A stretch of DNA of 64,000 nt from Nissabacter sp. SGAir0207 (GCF_005491205.1 NZ_CP028035.1:930001-994000), one strand, 5' to 3'; positions 44,384-54,460 are shown, counted from the stretch's first letter. Notes: generated by a model not told the origin, from the sequence alone. Translations and numbers: made by a program.

Positions 44384-45058
44384 TTACTCTCCGTGCGTCG
44401 TGCGTATAAAACGCGTAAACAGCCTATCAATATTGGCGCAGAGCCAGTCGGCCCCCGCCACATCCTTGCCCTGCCAGGCCGCAACCACCGTCTCCGGCGT
44501 CAGCCTTGCCTCAAGCGGCGCAGCCAGCGGGCGGTAGCTCAGGTGCCAGGGTTCCACCGCCACCCCGCCGCGATCCTCGGTAAAGGGGCGGTAGAAGCCA
44601 TACTCGGCCATGTGCGCGGTCAGCCAGGCGGTCAGCGGGGCAAAATAGCCGCCGGGCAGGTACTCCCACGGCTCCAGCTGCAACCGTTGTCCGTCAGGCA
44701 GCCGCGAGGGATCGTAGATATCCAGATCGGTGCCCCAGTGGTGGCGGCTGGTGCCGGGCAGTGCCGACCAGCGCAGGATCGCCTCGCAGCGCGCCGGGAC
44801 ATCCAGCGCCAGCGCCTCCAGCGGCTGGCTCTGGTGATCCAATAGTGGCCGCTCGCCGTGGAATTTGCCATTCCAGATGGCGCGTTGCCGATCGAAGTCA
44901 CGAAACGTACTGGCCGGTTGCAGATCGAAGCCCGCCGCCGCCGCGGCCTGTTGCAGGCGTAGGAACGCCTGCACCGCCTCCGGTTGCAGGCGGTGCGGGC
45001 CGCTGAGCGGCGCGAGGTGCGCCTCGCTGCGGCCAGTCAGCATCTCGTCGCTGATCAT
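44384..45058 (-). CDS. M15 family metallopeptidase (VanY/LD-carboxypeptidase type)
   Basis: The 224-residue protein has the M15 zinc site [10 protein letters not shown] (His and Asp ligands) and [10 protein letters not shown] (catalytic Glu and third His). It also has [11 protein letters not shown] and an [15 protein letters not shown] region typical of D-alanyl-D-alanine or L,D-carboxypeptidases of the VanY/LdcB kind. No signal peptide is evident, so a cytoplasmic role in peptidoglycan recycling (trimming DAP-containing peptides) is plausible but inferred. Its ATG overlaps the dapE stop (ATGA). E. coli K-12 has a different gene (ypfH) near this place. Confidence 0.85.
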   Translation of the reverse strand: MISDEMLTGRSEAHLAPLSGPHRLQPEAVQAFLRLQQAAAAAGFDLQPASTFRDFDRQRAIWNGKFHGERPLLDHQSQPLEALALDVPARCEAILRWSALPGTSRHHWGTDLDIYDPSRLPDGQRLQLEPWEYLPGGYFAPLTAWLTAHMAEYGFYRPFTEDRGGVAVEPWHLSYRPLAAPLEARLTPETVVAAWQGKDVAGADWLCANIDRLFTRFIRTTHGE

Positions 45059-46182
45059 GCGATGAGATGCTCCATGATGCGCTGGTACATGCGGCTCAGC
45101 AGTTGCAGGTCAGCCGCATTCACGCACTCATTGATCTTGTGGATGGTGGCGTTTACCGGCCCCAGCTCCACCACCTGCGCACCCATGCGGGCGATAAAGC
45201 GGCCATCAGAGGTGCCGCCGGTGGTCTCCAGCTTCGGGGACAGCTCATTGTAGTGCTCGACCGCCTTCACCACTGCATCCACCAGCTCGCCGCGCGCGGT
45301 CAGGAAGGGCTGGCCGGAGACTTTCCACTCAATGGTGTAGCGCAGTTGGTGCTTCTCCAACAGCGCCTGCACGCGCTGCTTGATCAGCTCATCCGTCAGC
45401 TCGGTGCTGAAGCGGAAGTTGAACTGCACGAAGAATTCGCCGGGAATAACGTTGTTGCTGCCGGTGCCTGCCTGCACGTTGGCAATCTGCATACTGGTGG
45501 GCGGGAAAAATTCGTTGCCCTGATCCCACTCGGTCGCCACCAGCTCATTCAGCGCTGGCATGGCGCGGTGCACCGGGTTGTCCGCCAGATGCGGGTAGGC
45601 GACATGCCCCTGTACGCCGTGGATATAGAGGTTGGCGGTCATCGAGCCGCGCCGCCCATTCTTCACCACGTCACCGACGCGCTCGGTGCTGGAAGGCTCA
45701 CCGACCAGACAGTAGTCGAGGCGCTCCTGCCGCGCCATCAGCGCCTCCACCACCTTCACGGTGCCGTGGGTGGCGCTGGCCTCTTCGTCCGAAGTGATCA
45801 GGAAGGCCAACCGGCCGCGGTGGTGCGGGTGGCTCTGCACAAAGCGCTCCGCCGCCACCACCATCGCCGCCAGCGAGCCTTTCATGTCTGCCGCGCCACG
45901 GCCAAACAACATGCCGTCGCGGATGGTTGGCTCAAACGGTGGGTTGATCCAGCGTGACTCATCGCCCGCGGGCACCACGTCAGTATGGCCGGCAAACGCC
46001 AGCGTCTTGCCCTCGCCGCGCCACGCCCAGAAATTCTGGGTATCGCCGAAGTGCATCGGCTCCACGATAAAGCCGAGCGCCTGCAACCGCGCAATCAAAA
46101 TGGCCTGACAGCCTGCATCGTCAGGGCTGAGGGAGGGGCGCTTGATCAGTTGCTGCGCCAGATCAATGACCGGACATGTCAT
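45055..46182 (-). CDS. dapE: Succinyl-diaminopimelate desuccinylase DapE
   Basis: The 375-residue di-zinc M20 amidohydrolase makes LL-diaminopimelate for lysine and peptidoglycan. [39 protein letters not shown] (His, Asp), [17 protein letters not shown] (bridging Asp), [10 protein letters not shown] (Glu) and [19 protein letters not shown] are present. The ATG at 46182 has GAGGAG upstream within yffB and matches the E. coli length exactly. It is in operon with yffB before it and the M15 peptidase after. Confidence 0.97.
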   Translation of the reverse strand: MTCPVIDLAQQLIKRPSLSPDDAGCQAILIARLQALGFIVEPMHFGDTQNFWAWRGEGKTLAFAGHTDVVPAGDESRWINPPFEPTIRDGMLFGRGAADMKGSLAAMVVAAERFVQSHPHHRGRLAFLITSDEEASATHGTVKVVEALMARQERLDYCLVGEPSSTERVGDVVKNGRRGSMTANLYIHGVQGHVAYPHLADNPVHRAMPALNELVATEWDQGNEFFPPTSMQIANVQAGTGSNNVIPGEFFVQFNFRFSTELTDELIKQRVQALLEKHQLRYTIEWKVSGQPFLTARGELVDAVVKAVEHYNELSPKLETTGGTSDGRFIARMGAQVVELGPVNATIHKINECVNAADLQLLSRMYQRIMEHLIA

Positions 46183-46183
46183 C

Positions 46184-46564
46184 TTATTGCTCCTCAACCA
46201 CGAATTGCTGATAACGCCCGGCATCAAAGCCCAGCAGGGAGCGATCGCCGCTCACCAGCAGCGGGCGCTTGATCACCGCTGGCTGCGCCAGCATCAGCTG
46301 GATGGCGGTGGTCGCGTCAGTGATGGAGAGGCGCTCGGCCTCGCCCAATTTGCGCCAGGTGGTGCCGCGGGTATTGAGCAGCGCCTCATGGCCCTGCTGG
46401 GCAACAAAGCGCTCCAGCATCTCGGTGGTCAGGCCATCTGCCCGGTAGTCATGGAAACGGTAAGCGACCTGCTGTTCGTCCAGCCAGCGGCGGGCCTTTT
46501 TTACCGTGTCGCAATTTTTTATGCCATAGAGGGTGAGGAGGGGGGCGGTGGTGGACTCTGCCAT
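46184..46564 (-). CDS. yffB: ArsC/Spx-like reductase family protein YffB
   Basis: The 126-residue thioredoxin-fold protein has [20 protein letters not shown] (single active-site Cys), [22 protein letters not shown] and VIKRPLL. It matches E. coli YffB (118) with a few extra N-terminal residues. The family resembles ArsC and Spx; YffB may act as a glutathione-dependent thiol reductase but its substrate is unknown. It is the first gene of the operon leading to dapE, one base before the dapE ATG. No strong ribosome site is seen at 46564. Confidence 0.9.
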   Translation of the reverse strand: MAESTTAPLLTLYGIKNCDTVKKARRWLDEQQVAYRFHDYRADGLTTEMLERFVAQQGHEALLNTRGTTWRKLGEAERLSITDATTAIQLMLAQPAVIKRPLLVSGDRSLLGFDAGRYQQFVVEEQ

Positions 46565-46705
46565 GAAAACAATTACCTATAACGAAGGATCAACATAGAG
46601 CGGCGCGCCCGCAGATGCGCGGCCAGCCCGGCATCTCCACATAATGCGGCAAAATGGCGGGGCTTTCCAGCCACAGCGGCGGCGCGGCGGCAATCTACCG
46701 GTTGC

Positions 46706-47242
46706 TCACTCCGGCAGGGTGCGATCGGCCGCGCCCAGTTCACGCTGCATCAGCACCGTATCCAGCCAGCGGCCATGCTTCAGCCCCACGGCGCGCAGGG
46801 TGCCAGCGATGCAAAATCCCTGCGATCGGTGCAGCCCCAGCGAGGCATGGTTCTCGCTGTTGCCGATGTTCGCCACCATCTGCCGGTAGCCCTGCTGCTC
46901 CGCCCAGGCAATCGCCGTCGCCAGCAGTTGTTTGCCGACGCCGCGGCCCGCCGCCTCATGGTGCACGTAGACCGAATCCTCCACCGTATAGCGATAGGCC
47001 GCGCGCGGGCGGTAGGGCGCGAGGTAGCAGTAGCCCAATACGTGCCCGTCGGCCAGCGCCACCCACCACGGCAAGCCACTCTCCTGCGCCTTCTGGTAAC
47101 GCGCCAACAGCTCAGCGCTGTCCGGCGGCGTGGTTTCAAAGGAGGCCAGCCCATAGAGCACATGGTGGGCATAAATCTGTTGGATGGCCGTGAAGTGGTG
47201 CGGTTGGGCAGGGGTAACGAGGATGGCGTCAGAGTGGCTCAT
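46706..47242 (-). CDS. GNAT family N-acetyltransferase (phosphinothricin acetyltransferase-like)
   Basis: The 178-residue protein has the GNAT acetyl-CoA site VHHEAAGRGVGKQLLATAI and EDSVYVHHEA. ENHASLGLHRSQGFCIAGTL and VGLKHGRWLDTVLMQREL place it in the Bar/Pat/MddA (YncA) group. These proteins acetylate small amino-group compounds such as phosphinothricin or methionine sulfone. The natural substrate cannot be told. It is transcribed away from the long noncoding region and is separated from yffB by 141 bp. Confidence 0.88.
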   Translation of the reverse strand: MSHSDAILVTPAQPHHFTAIQQIYAHHVLYGLASFETTPPDSAELLARYQKAQESGLPWWVALADGHVLGYCYLAPYRPRAAYRYTVEDSVYVHHEAAGRGVGKQLLATAIAWAEQQGYRQMVANIGNSENHASLGLHRSQGFCIAGTLRAVGLKHGRWLDTVLMQRELGAADRTLPE

Positions 47243-48014
47243 AAGGGTTTCCGTACCGTTAAGGAGAGGCCAGAGTAAGATATTTCAGCGACGCCCGGCA
47301 ACGGGAATCTATCATAAGAAAATCCTCTGACAAAAAGTCGCTGCCTTGATTTGTCTGGAAAAAGTGCGCGCCTGATGGAAGGCAATAAAAGAGTGGAAAT
47401 AATGAAAGGTCACGCTGGAATAAATGGGGTTATTTATATTTAACACGTGGGTTTAATATAATTAATCTCTTTTTTAATAGGCTCATTAAATGGCAGTGAT
47501 ACACCAATAAATACATGGCTGCCGGGAATTACCCTATAATGGGTATTAAGTTAACAGGAAAAGAAAACAGGCCGTGAACAGACCAAGGGGCGCAAGGCAA
47601 CGGGCCGGTTTTATAAAATCATCCTGACAGGCATCTGGCAACGATAAAATGCGTGGCCCAGCTGGTCTATCCAGATACTATGCTTATAGTACGCATTTTA
47701 ACCATTTAAAATACCAAATGATCACAAGTTGAACGGTTTCAACCAGCGGGAGTGCCCATTCGCAGGAGGTGGTAGGGGTTGTTAAAAAATTTAACAATTA
47801 ATTAAAATTTAATGAACAAATACCCAAAAATAGCCGCTTAAACGCCTTTGGCTATCAGTTTTCAGGGATAAATAACTTAAAGTGCTCAGCCCGGAATAGG
47901 GGTGTGATGGCTATCAAACCCATCGCTAAAAATAGCGATAAATAGTTGTTCAGGGGGATTCACAAGGTTAAAAAACGCGCGTAGAATCGCCCTCAGTTTA
48001 TCAGTGAGGTTGTT
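47243..48014. other. 772-bp AT-rich noncoding region upstream of ypfM
   Basis: No convincing reading frame was found on either strand. Visible elements are the following. TATAAT lies inside an inverted repeat TACCC/GGGTA (47530-47545). ATAGCC / GGCTAT arms occur near 47830-47855. A CRP-like TGTGA-TGGCTA-TCAAA is at 47903-47918. A perfect hairpin ATCGCTA-AAAA-TAGCGAT is at 47922-47939. The base composition is far below that of the flanking genes. It may hold one or more small RNA genes; I cannot define ends. Confidence 0.5.
47959..47987 (+). promoter_or_regulatory. Probable sigma-70 promoter of ypfM
   Basis: TTCACA (47959-47964) and TAGAAT (47982-47987) are each one base from consensus and are separated by exactly 17 bp. 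Transcription would start near 47995, giving a leader of about 20 bases before the ypfM ATG. Confidence 0.75.
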
Positions 48015-48074
48015 ATGGTTGAGCAAGAAGTCAGTAACTGGAAAGATTTCATCGAAGAGATGTTGCGCAAGTAA
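48015..48074 (+). CDS. ypfM: 19-residue small protein YpfM
   Basis: The frame ATG to TAA encodes MVEQEVSNWKDFIEEMLRK. It is almost the same as E. coli YpfM (MIERELGNWKDFIEVMLRK), a verified small protein at the same place next to acrD. GAGG lies 6 bases before the ATG. A consensus promoter precedes and a terminator follows, so it is a free-standing unit. Function is unknown; the peptide is probably a single amphipathic helix with the conserved NWKDFIE core. Confidence 0.9.
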   Translation: MVEQEVSNWKDFIEEMLRK

Positions 48075-48121
48075 CGCAGCGATGAAGTAATAACAAGATA
48101 GGCCGTTACGTCTGAGATCTA

Positions 48122-48145
48122 TTATCCCGAAAGGGATAACTTTTT
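48122..48145 (+). terminator. Terminator of ypfM
   Basis: TTATCCC-GAAA-GGGATAA followed by CTTTTT, 48 bases past the ypfM stop. Confidence 0.85.
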
Positions 48146-48188
48146 AAAAACATTTTTTAATAAAGCCACTCACAGCACACGCTCTCTT

Positions 48189-48220
48189 GTTTTATGAATG
48201 AAAAGTTTTATGAATGAGAA
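48189..48220. repeat. 16-bp tandem duplication
   Basis: GTTTTATGAATGAAAA is followed directly by GTTTTATGAATGAGAA, differing at one base. It lies between the ypfM terminator and the acrD terminator. No function is apparent. Confidence 0.7.
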
Positions 48221-48230
48221 GTTATGACCC

Positions 48231-48263
48231 AAAAGGGCCGCACGCTTAGTGCGGCCCTTTTTT
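48231..48263. terminator. Bidirectional terminator after acrD
   Basis: AAAAGGGCCGCAC-GCTTA-GTGCGGCCCTTTTTT: a 13-bp stem flanked by A and T runs, 8 bases past the acrD stop. Confidence 0.92.
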
Positions 48264-48270
48264 ATGGGCA

Positions 48271-51200
48271 TCAGGGCGCGGGTTTCTCCTCTGCCGTATC
48301 ACGCACCGGGCGCTTGCCGGGGAAGCGGCGGCGCACCAGCACAAAGAACAGCGGCACAAAGAAGATTGCCAGGAAGGTGCCGGTGATCATCCCACCGATC
48401 ACGCCGGTGCCGACAGCGTGCTGACTGCCGGAGCCAGCGCCGTGGCTGATGGCCATCGGCAACACGCCGAAGATAAAGGCCAGCGAAGTCATCAAAATCG
48501 GCCGCAGCCGCATCCGTGACGCCTCAAGGGTGGCCGCCAGCAGATCCTGTCCCTTCTGGTTCAGCTCATTGGCGAACTCCACGATCAAAATGGCGTTCTT
48601 GGCCGACAGGCCGATGATGGTCAGCAGCCCCACCTGAAAGTAGACGTCATTCTCCAGCCCGCGCAGCCAGGTGGCGGCCACCGCGCCAATCACCCCCAGC
48701 GGCACCACCAGCATCACCGAGAAGGGGATCGACCAGCTCTCATAGAGCGCCGCCAGACAGAGGAACACCACCAGCAGCGACAGCACATAGAGCGCCGGTG
48801 CCTGCGAGCCGGAGAGACGCTCCTGATAGGACATGCCGGTCCACTCCAGCCCGGCGCCGCCCGGCAGCTGGCGCACCAGCCGCTCCATGGTGTCCATTGC
48901 CGTGCCGGTACTGACGCCCGGTGCCGCCTCACCAACAATCTCCAGCGCGGCGTAGCCGTTGTAGCGCTCCAGACGCGGCGAGCCATAAGTCCAGTGGCTG
49001 GTGGCGAAGGCGGAGAAGGGCACCATGCTGCCAGCCGTGTTGCGCACATACCAGCGGTTGATGTCCTCCGGCAACATGCGGAAGCGCGCCGCCGACTGCA
49101 CATAGACCTTCTTCACCCGGCCACGATCCACGAAGTCATTGACGTAGGTCGAGCCCCAGGCGGTTTTCAGCGTGTCATTGATGTCATCCACCGACACGCC
49201 CAGCGCCCGCGCCTTGTGCTGGTCAATGTCCACCTGCAACTGCGGGCTGTCATCCAGCCCATTGTGGCGCACCCGCGCCAAATCCGGCTGCTTGCCAGCC
49301 AGATCCAGCAGCTCATCGCGCAGGCGCATCAGCCCTTCGTGGCCCAGCCCGCCGTGGTCTTGCAGCTCCATGTCAAAGCCAGCGGAGTTGCCCAGCCCAT
49401 TGATGGCTGGCGGGCTACTGGCGATCACCCGCGCCTCATTGATCTGGCTGAAGGCGCGGGTGGCGCGGTCGATGATGGCGTCGGCGGTGTTCTCCGCGCC
49501 GCGCGCGTCCCAGTCCGCCAGCCGCACAAACAGCCGCGCCACGTTCTGCCCGTTGCCGCCCGGCCCGGAACCCACGGTGGCGAACACCGACTGCACCGGC
49601 CCCTTCTCTTTGGTCAGGAAGTAGTGCTCCACCTTCTCCACCACCTTCACCGTCTGCTGCTGGGTACTGCCGACCGGCAACTGCACCTGCACGGTGAACA
49701 CGCCGCGATCCTCCTGCGGCAGGAAGGAGGTGGGCAGTGTGATGAACAGCCAGACCAGCCCGCCAATCAGCAGCAGGTAGATCAGCATGAAGCGCAGGCT
49801 GCGCTTGAGCACCACACCGACGCCGCGCTCATAGCGCTGCACCGCCCGATCAAAGGCGCGGTTGAAGCCGCCGAAGAACCCGCGCCGCGGCGCATGGCCC
49901 GGCTTGACCGGTTTGAGCAGGGTGGCGCAGAGCGCCGGGGTGAGGATCAGCGCCACCAGCACCGACAGCACCATCGAGGAGACGATGGTCAGCGAGAACT
50001 GCCGGTAGATGGCCCCGGTGGTGCCGCCGAAGAAGGCCATCGGCACGAACACCGCCGTCAGCACCAGCGCGATGCCCACCAATGCTCCCTGGATCTGCCC
50101 CATCGACTTGCGGGTGGCGGCGCGCGGGTCCAGTCCCTCCTCACTCATCACCCGCTCGACGTTCTCCACCACCACAATCGCGTCATCCACCAGCAGGCCA
50201 ATCGCCAGCACCATCGCAAACATGGTGAGGGTATTGATGCTAAAGCCGCACAGGTAGAGCACGGCAAAGGTGCCGAGCAGCACCACCGGCACCGCAATGG
50301 TCGGGATCAGGGTGGCGCGGAAATTTTGCAGGAACAGGTACATCACCAAGAATACCAGCAGGATCGCCTCAAACAGCGTCTTGACCACATCGTGGATAGA
50401 AGCCTTAACGAAAGGGGTGGTCTCGTAGGCGATCTTGGCCTCCAGCCCGTGCGGGAAGTAGTGCGACAGCTCCTCAATGCGCGCGCGCACCAGCTTGTCG
50501 GTCTCCAGCTCGTTGGCACCCGACGCCAGCTTCACGCCCATGCCGGAGGCGGGCATACCGTTGTAGCGGCTGAGGTAGTCATACTTCTCCGCCCCCAGCT
50601 CCACCTGCGCCACGTCACCCAGCCTGACCACGGAGCCATCCTGATTGACGCGCAATGTGATGTCGCGGAACTGCGCTGGCGTCTGCAACTGTGACTGGGC
50701 GTTGATGGTGGCGTTGAGCGCCTGCGCCTCCACCGAGGGCACGCCGCCCAGCTGGCCGACCGCCACCTGGCTGTTCTGCTCGCTGATGGCGTCCACCACG
50801 TCGGCGGTGGTGAGCTGGTAGTCGGTCAGCTTGTCCGGGTTGAGCCAGATGCGCATCGCATACTGCGAGCCGTAGGCGTCAATGCTGCCGACGCCATTCA
50901 CCCGGCTCAGCGGGTCCTGGAGGTTGGTGGCAACGTAGTCGGCGATATCCTGCTTATCCATGCTGCCGTCGGTGGAGACAAAGGCCACCATCATCAGGTT
51001 AGTGTCGCCGGTCTTGGTGACCGTCACCCCCTGCTGCTGCACCTCCTGCGGCAGCCGCCGCAACGCCGCCTGTAGCTGGTTCTGCACCTGCTGCATCGCC
51101 TCATTTGGATCGGTGCCCGCCAAAAAGGTGAGGGTCACCCGCGCCTGCCCGGTGTTGCTGCTGTCGGCGGCCATGTACATCAGGTTGTCCAGCCCGGTCA

Positions 51201-51405
51201 TGTTCTGCTCAATCACCTGCGTGACGGTATTCTCCAGCGTCTGCGCCGAGGCGCCGGGGTAGTTGGCGGTGATGCGGATATTGGGCGGGGCCAGATCGGG
51301 GTACTGCTCCACCGGCAATGACATGATCGCCAGCGCCCCACACAGGGAGAGGATAATGGCCAGCACCCAGGCAAAAATGGGCCGGTCAATGAAAAAATTG
51401 GGCAT
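48271..51405 (-). CDS. acrD: RND multidrug efflux permease AcrD
   Basis: The 1044-residue inner-membrane RND pump has twelve membrane helices and two large periplasmic loops. The start [18 protein letters not shown] and [31 protein letters not shown] are typical. Proton-relay residues lie in [21 protein letters not shown] (Asp pair about 407-408), and the second half has [21 protein letters not shown] (Lys about 940). Full-length similarity is highest to AcrD, which exports aminoglycosides and other amphiphiles through AcrA and TolC. Position beside ypfM and the dapE operon agrees. In E. coli both acrD and mdtABC are BaeSR targets. Confidence 0.95.
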   Translation of the reverse strand: MPNFFIDRPIFAWVLAIILSLCGALAIMSLPVEQYPDLAPPNIRITANYPGASAQTLENTVTQVIEQNMTGLDNLMYMAADSSNTGQARVTLTFLAGTDPNEAMQQVQNQLQAALRRLPQEVQQQGVTVTKTGDTNLMMVAFVSTDGSMDKQDIADYVATNLQDPLSRVNGVGSIDAYGSQYAMRIWLNPDKLTDYQLTTADVVDAISEQNSQVAVGQLGGVPSVEAQALNATINAQSQLQTPAQFRDITLRVNQDGSVVRLGDVAQVELGAEKYDYLSRYNGMPASGMGVKLASGANELETDKLVRARIEELSHYFPHGLEAKIAYETTPFVKASIHDVVKTLFEAILLVFLVMYLFLQNFRATLIPTIAVPVVLLGTFAVLYLCGFSINTLTMFAMVLAIGLLVDDAIVVVENVERVMSEEGLDPRAATRKSMGQIQGALVGIALVLTAVFVPMAFFGGTTGAIYRQFSLTIVSSMVLSVLVALILTPALCATLLKPVKPGHAPRRGFFGGFNRAFDRAVQRYERGVGVVLKRSLRFMLIYLLLIGGLVWLFITLPTSFLPQEDRGVFTVQVQLPVGSTQQQTVKVVEKVEHYFLTKEKGPVQSVFATVGSGPGGNGQNVARLFVRLADWDARGAENTADAIIDRATRAFSQINEARVIASSPPAINGLGNSAGFDMELQDHGGLGHEGLMRLRDELLDLAGKQPDLARVRHNGLDDSPQLQVDIDQHKARALGVSVDDINDTLKTAWGSTYVNDFVDRGRVKKVYVQSAARFRMLPEDINRWYVRNTAGSMVPFSAFATSHWTYGSPRLERYNGYAALEIVGEAAPGVSTGTAMDTMERLVRQLPGGAGLEWTGMSYQERLSGSQAPALYVLSLLVVFLCLAALYESWSIPFSVMLVVPLGVIGAVAATWLRGLENDVYFQVGLLTIIGLSAKNAILIVEFANELNQKGQDLLAATLEASRMRLRPILMTSLAFIFGVLPMAISHGAGSGSQHAVGTGVIGGMITGTFLAIFFVPLFFVLVRRRFPGKRPVRDTAEEKPAP

Positions 51406-51678
51406 CTGTAGAGAACCTCACTATCACGCCGGCTGAAGGAGACGGCCCGACGCACTGCGCCCTGCCTTGGGCGAACGGAGCCCGGCCGGGGCGGCGCCCG
51501 GCTCTCTTGCACTTTACGCGCCGCACCTTGCCAAAGCGTGGAGAAAATAAGGAGATCATGTAAATAAAACCGCGCACCCCGGCCGTCTGGCACGGCGGTA
51601 ACCCTCGCATCAGGCGAGGCCAGCAGGGAGCGCGGGATGGTGTCATAATGAATATTTAGGGTCCAAAGGGAGTCTGCC
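51406..51678. promoter_or_regulatory. Divergent region between acrD and the winged-helix gene
   Basis: This 273-bp spacer must hold the acrD promoter (leftward) and that of the small HTH gene (rightward, GGGAG before 51679). An AT-rich patch lies near 51540-51560. No specific operator was recognised. Confidence 0.4.
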
Positions 51679-51957
51679 ATGCCGCTCAATTCTGTTTTTG
51701 CTCGCCGCCTCTACCTCTGCTGGCTGATCAGCCATCAGGAGCGGCCCAATGTCCCGCGCCTGATGGCTCTGACCGGCTGGCCGCGGCGCACCTTGCAGGA
51801 TGTGCTGAAGGCGCTGCCGGGGATGGGGGTGGAGCTGAAGTTCATCCAGCAGGGGGTGCGCAACAACGATGGCTACTACCAGCTGGAGGGCTGGGGGCCG
51901 CTGGACAGCGAGTGGATCGATCGCCACCATGACCAGTTGCTGGAGGCCATCGGCTAA
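51679..51957 (+). CDS. Winged helix-turn-helix protein (HTH_43 type)
   Basis: The 92-residue protein carries RRLYLCWLISHQERPNVPRLMALTGWPRRTLQDVLKALPGMGVEL, a winged-helix DNA-binding fold. QQGVRNNDGYYQLEGWGPLDSEW follows, characteristic of a small conserved gammaproteobacterial family. Its targets are unknown. The gene overlaps the end of narP by 4 bp in convergent orientation and is divergent from acrD, so it could regulate either; that is speculation. Confidence 0.78.
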   Translation: MPLNSVFARRLYLCWLISHQERPNVPRLMALTGWPRRTLQDVLKALPGMGVELKFIQQGVRNNDGYYQLEGWGPLDSEWIDRHHDQLLEAIG

Positions 51958-52595
51958 CCCTGCGACGGCTTGTGGTGCGCCAGCCAGAGCACCGTCGCCG
52001 CCACGCGCGAGCGCACGTCCAGCTTGCGCAGCAGGTTGCGGATATGCACCTTCACCGTCTCCTCGGAGATCGAGAGCCGCGCGGCCACCTGTTTGTTGGA
52101 GAGGCCGCGCGCCACCTCCTGCAACACATCCAGCTCACGCTCGGTCAGCGTGGCGAACGGATCTGCCTGCTCGCCACGTGACGCCAGATACTCCGCTACC
52201 ACCTCACTGAACACACCTTCCCCCTCCGCCGCGCGGTGGAGGTTGGCCAGCAGCACCTCCGGCTCGCTGTCTTTCAGCAGGTAGCCATCCGCGCCAGCAT
52301 CCACCAGCGCATAGACGTCGCTACGCGCGTCCGAAACCGTCAGCACAATGATGCGCGCCGCAACGCCGTCACTGCGCAGCGCCTTCAGGGTGTCGAGCCC
52401 CGACATGCCCTTCATGTTCAAATCGAGCAAAATCAGGTCAGGCGCGTTGCGTGCCACCAGCGCCAGCGCCTCGCTGCCGCTGCTCGCCTCCGCCACCACG
52501 CGAAAGGCAGGATCCAGCTCCAGCAGCTGTTTGATACCGCGGCGCATCAGCGGGTGGTCATCAATAATCATGACGGTATGGGTATGGTTCACCAT
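51954..52595 (-). CDS. narP: Nitrate/nitrite response regulator NarP
   Basis: The 213-residue protein has a receiver domain (IIDDHPLMRRGIKQLLELDP, phospho-acceptor Asp58 in LILLDLNMKGMSG, Lys in GYLLKDSEPE). A LuxR/NarL-type helix-turn-helix follows (LTERELDVLQEVARGLSNKQVAARLSISEETVKVHIRNLLRKL). Sequence is closest to NarP. The ATG at 52595 is used because conservation starts there; 34 upstream codons are discarded. narQ lies directly upstream, so kinase and regulator form one operon, unlike E. coli where they are separate. Confidence 0.94.
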   Translation of the reverse strand: MVNHTHTVMIIDDHPLMRRGIKQLLELDPAFRVVAEASSGSEALALVARNAPDLILLDLNMKGMSGLDTLKALRSDGVAARIIVLTVSDARSDVYALVDAGADGYLLKDSEPEVLLANLHRAAEGEGVFSEVVAEYLASRGEQADPFATLTERELDVLQEVARGLSNKQVAARLSISEETVKVHIRNLLRKLDVRSRVAATVLWLAHHKPSQG

Positions 52596-52745
52596 AAAAG
52601 CGTTTCTCCAGGGATGGCGCGGTGCACAGTCGGGGGGCGCCGGGATGCCTTTACCGCAGGTGAAGGGGGAAATGGCCCATCCCCCAATAACAACCATAGG
52701 GTGAAATTGCAGCTTTCACCTGCCAGCGGGCCATATTCCAGATAT

Positions 52746-54431
52746 TTACCGCCGGGGAAAGCGCAGCCGCACCTCGGTGCCGCCGCCCTCGGCTGGCCCG
52801 ATCGCCAGCTCCCCGCCCAGTTTCCGCGCCCGTTCATGCATGATATCGAGGCCATAGTGCCCCTCTGGCTCCTCCGTGCTCATCATGCCGATGCCGTCAT
52901 CACGGATGGTAATCATGTTGGCGTGCGCATCATCGGGGCGACAGACAATCTCAATCGACGTCGCCGCCGCATGTTTGATGGCATTGAGCACCGCCTCGCG
53001 CACAATCTGCAAGGCGTGCACCTGTTGCTGGGCGTTGAGTGACTGGGAGGGCAGGGCGCAGTCAAGGCGCAGCGCCGCCGTGCTCTGGGCCTGCAACGGC
53101 ACGAGCATCTGCCGCAGCGCCTCCTCCAGTGACGACTCCTGGATGGTCAGCCGGAAGGTGGCTAGCAGCTCACGCAGTTGCTGGTAGGCGTCCGCCAGCC
53201 CCTGCTCCAGTTCCGCGACAATCGCCTGTGCTGGCGGCGCGGCGTCTGGCAGGCTGCGTTTCAGCAGCGTCAGCTGGATGCGCAGGAACGAGAGCGCCTG
53301 CGCCAGCGAGTCATGCAGTTCGCGGGCGATGGTGGCGCGCTCCTCCATCAACAGCAGCTGTACCTGCTGCTTCTGGGCGTAGTTGAAAAATACCCCGCGC
53401 GCCAGCATGTCCGCCACGTTCGCCATCAGTTGCGGATGGGTCAGCGGTTGCTGGCTCTGCCAGTCGAGCCGGCCAATCTCACGCCCCTCCTGCTGGATCG
53501 GCAGATGGTGCCAGCGCAGCCCGGCCTGCGGCGTGCCGCTGGTCAGCTCCCAACTGCCGCCGCCCTCCTGCACCGTCAGGCGCAGTACCTGCAGGCTCTC
53601 GGTGCGGCAAACAATATCCAGCACCCGCTGAAAGCGCGGGCGATCCAACTGGCCGCCGCTCAGCGCCTGCGAGCAGTCAAACAGCACCTCCAACGTGCGG
53701 TTGGCGCGCGTCAGGTCGGCGGTCTTCTCATGCACCTTATGCTCCAGCGAGTGATAGAGGCGCGACAGCTCGTCCGACATGCGCTGGAAGGTGGCGGAGA
53801 GCAGCCCCAGCTCGTTATGCAGCGTGGTCTCCAGCGGCGGGAAGCGGAACTCGCCGTGCTGCATCGTCAGGCTGGCGTCCACCAGCTTATTAAGCGGCGC
53901 CACCACCCGGCGGCGCAAGAAGTGCAGCGAGAACAGCAGCAACAGCAGGGTAGCGACAAACCCGGCCAAACTGACGACCGCCACGCCCGTCAGCTTCCGC
54001 TCGTCGTTTTGCTGCAACGCCAGCACAAAGTCATTGATCTCGGCGATATAGCCGTCGAGCAGGTACTGGTAACGTGCCGGCTGGCGGGCGAGGGCGGCGG
54101 CCTCCAGCGGTGCCCATGCCTGACGCAGGCGCTGGTAGTGTTGCCGCACCTCGTCCGGCACCCAGATGTGCGGCCGCTCATGCAGCGGCAGTGACGCCAA
54201 CGTCTGGCGGTAGAGCGCCAGATGCGCCTCCAGCGCTGGCGCATCCGCACTCAACTCGTAGGCCAGCCGGTAGCTCTGCATCCGCAGCGATCCGGCGATA
54301 TTGACCGCCTCAGCGTCACGCAGGCTGCCAAACAGCGTGACCACGGCCAGGCTGGTGGTCAGAGCGCTCAGCAGGGCGATGCCGAGGAACACCCCGGCCA
54401 GTGAGCGTATAAGCGAGCGTTTGACTGTCAC
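52746..54431 (-). CDS. narQ: Nitrate/nitrite sensor histidine kinase NarQ
   Basis: The 561-residue membrane kinase has a first helix (12-34) and the periplasmic P-box VNIAGSLRMQSYRL (43-56), which binds nitrate or nitrite. A four-helix sensor, a second helix (149-171) and HAMP (172-225) follow. Then come a cysteine-containing linker, the HisKA_3 helix with phospho-acceptor His373 (ERATIARELHDSLAQAL), and an ATPase domain with DDGIG and YGLDIMHERA. The start is GTG at 54431. It would phosphorylate NarP under anaerobic respiration. An AT-rich perfect palindrome lies 30 bp upstream. Confidence 0.94.
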   Translation of the reverse strand: MTVKRSLIRSLAGVFLGIALLSALTTSLAVVTLFGSLRDAEAVNIAGSLRMQSYRLAYELSADAPALEAHLALYRQTLASLPLHERPHIWVPDEVRQHYQRLRQAWAPLEAAALARQPARYQYLLDGYIAEINDFVLALQQNDERKLTGVAVVSLAGFVATLLLLLFSLHFLRRRVVAPLNKLVDASLTMQHGEFRFPPLETTLHNELGLLSATFQRMSDELSRLYHSLEHKVHEKTADLTRANRTLEVLFDCSQALSGGQLDRPRFQRVLDIVCRTESLQVLRLTVQEGGGSWELTSGTPQAGLRWHHLPIQQEGREIGRLDWQSQQPLTHPQLMANVADMLARGVFFNYAQKQQVQLLLMEERATIARELHDSLAQALSFLRIQLTLLKRSLPDAAPPAQAIVAELEQGLADAYQQLRELLATFRLTIQESSLEEALRQMLVPLQAQSTAALRLDCALPSQSLNAQQQVHALQIVREAVLNAIKHAAATSIEIVCRPDDAHANMITIRDDGIGMMSTEEPEGHYGLDIMHERARKLGGELAIGPAEGGGTEVRLRFPRR

Positions 54432-54460
54432 CCTGACCCCCGGCGCAGAGATAAAAGCGT

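Noticed and set aside
48189..48220. Attachment site or insertion-sequence target duplication
   Set aside because: The two 16-bp copies are directly adjacent with nothing between them and no integrase or transposase is near.
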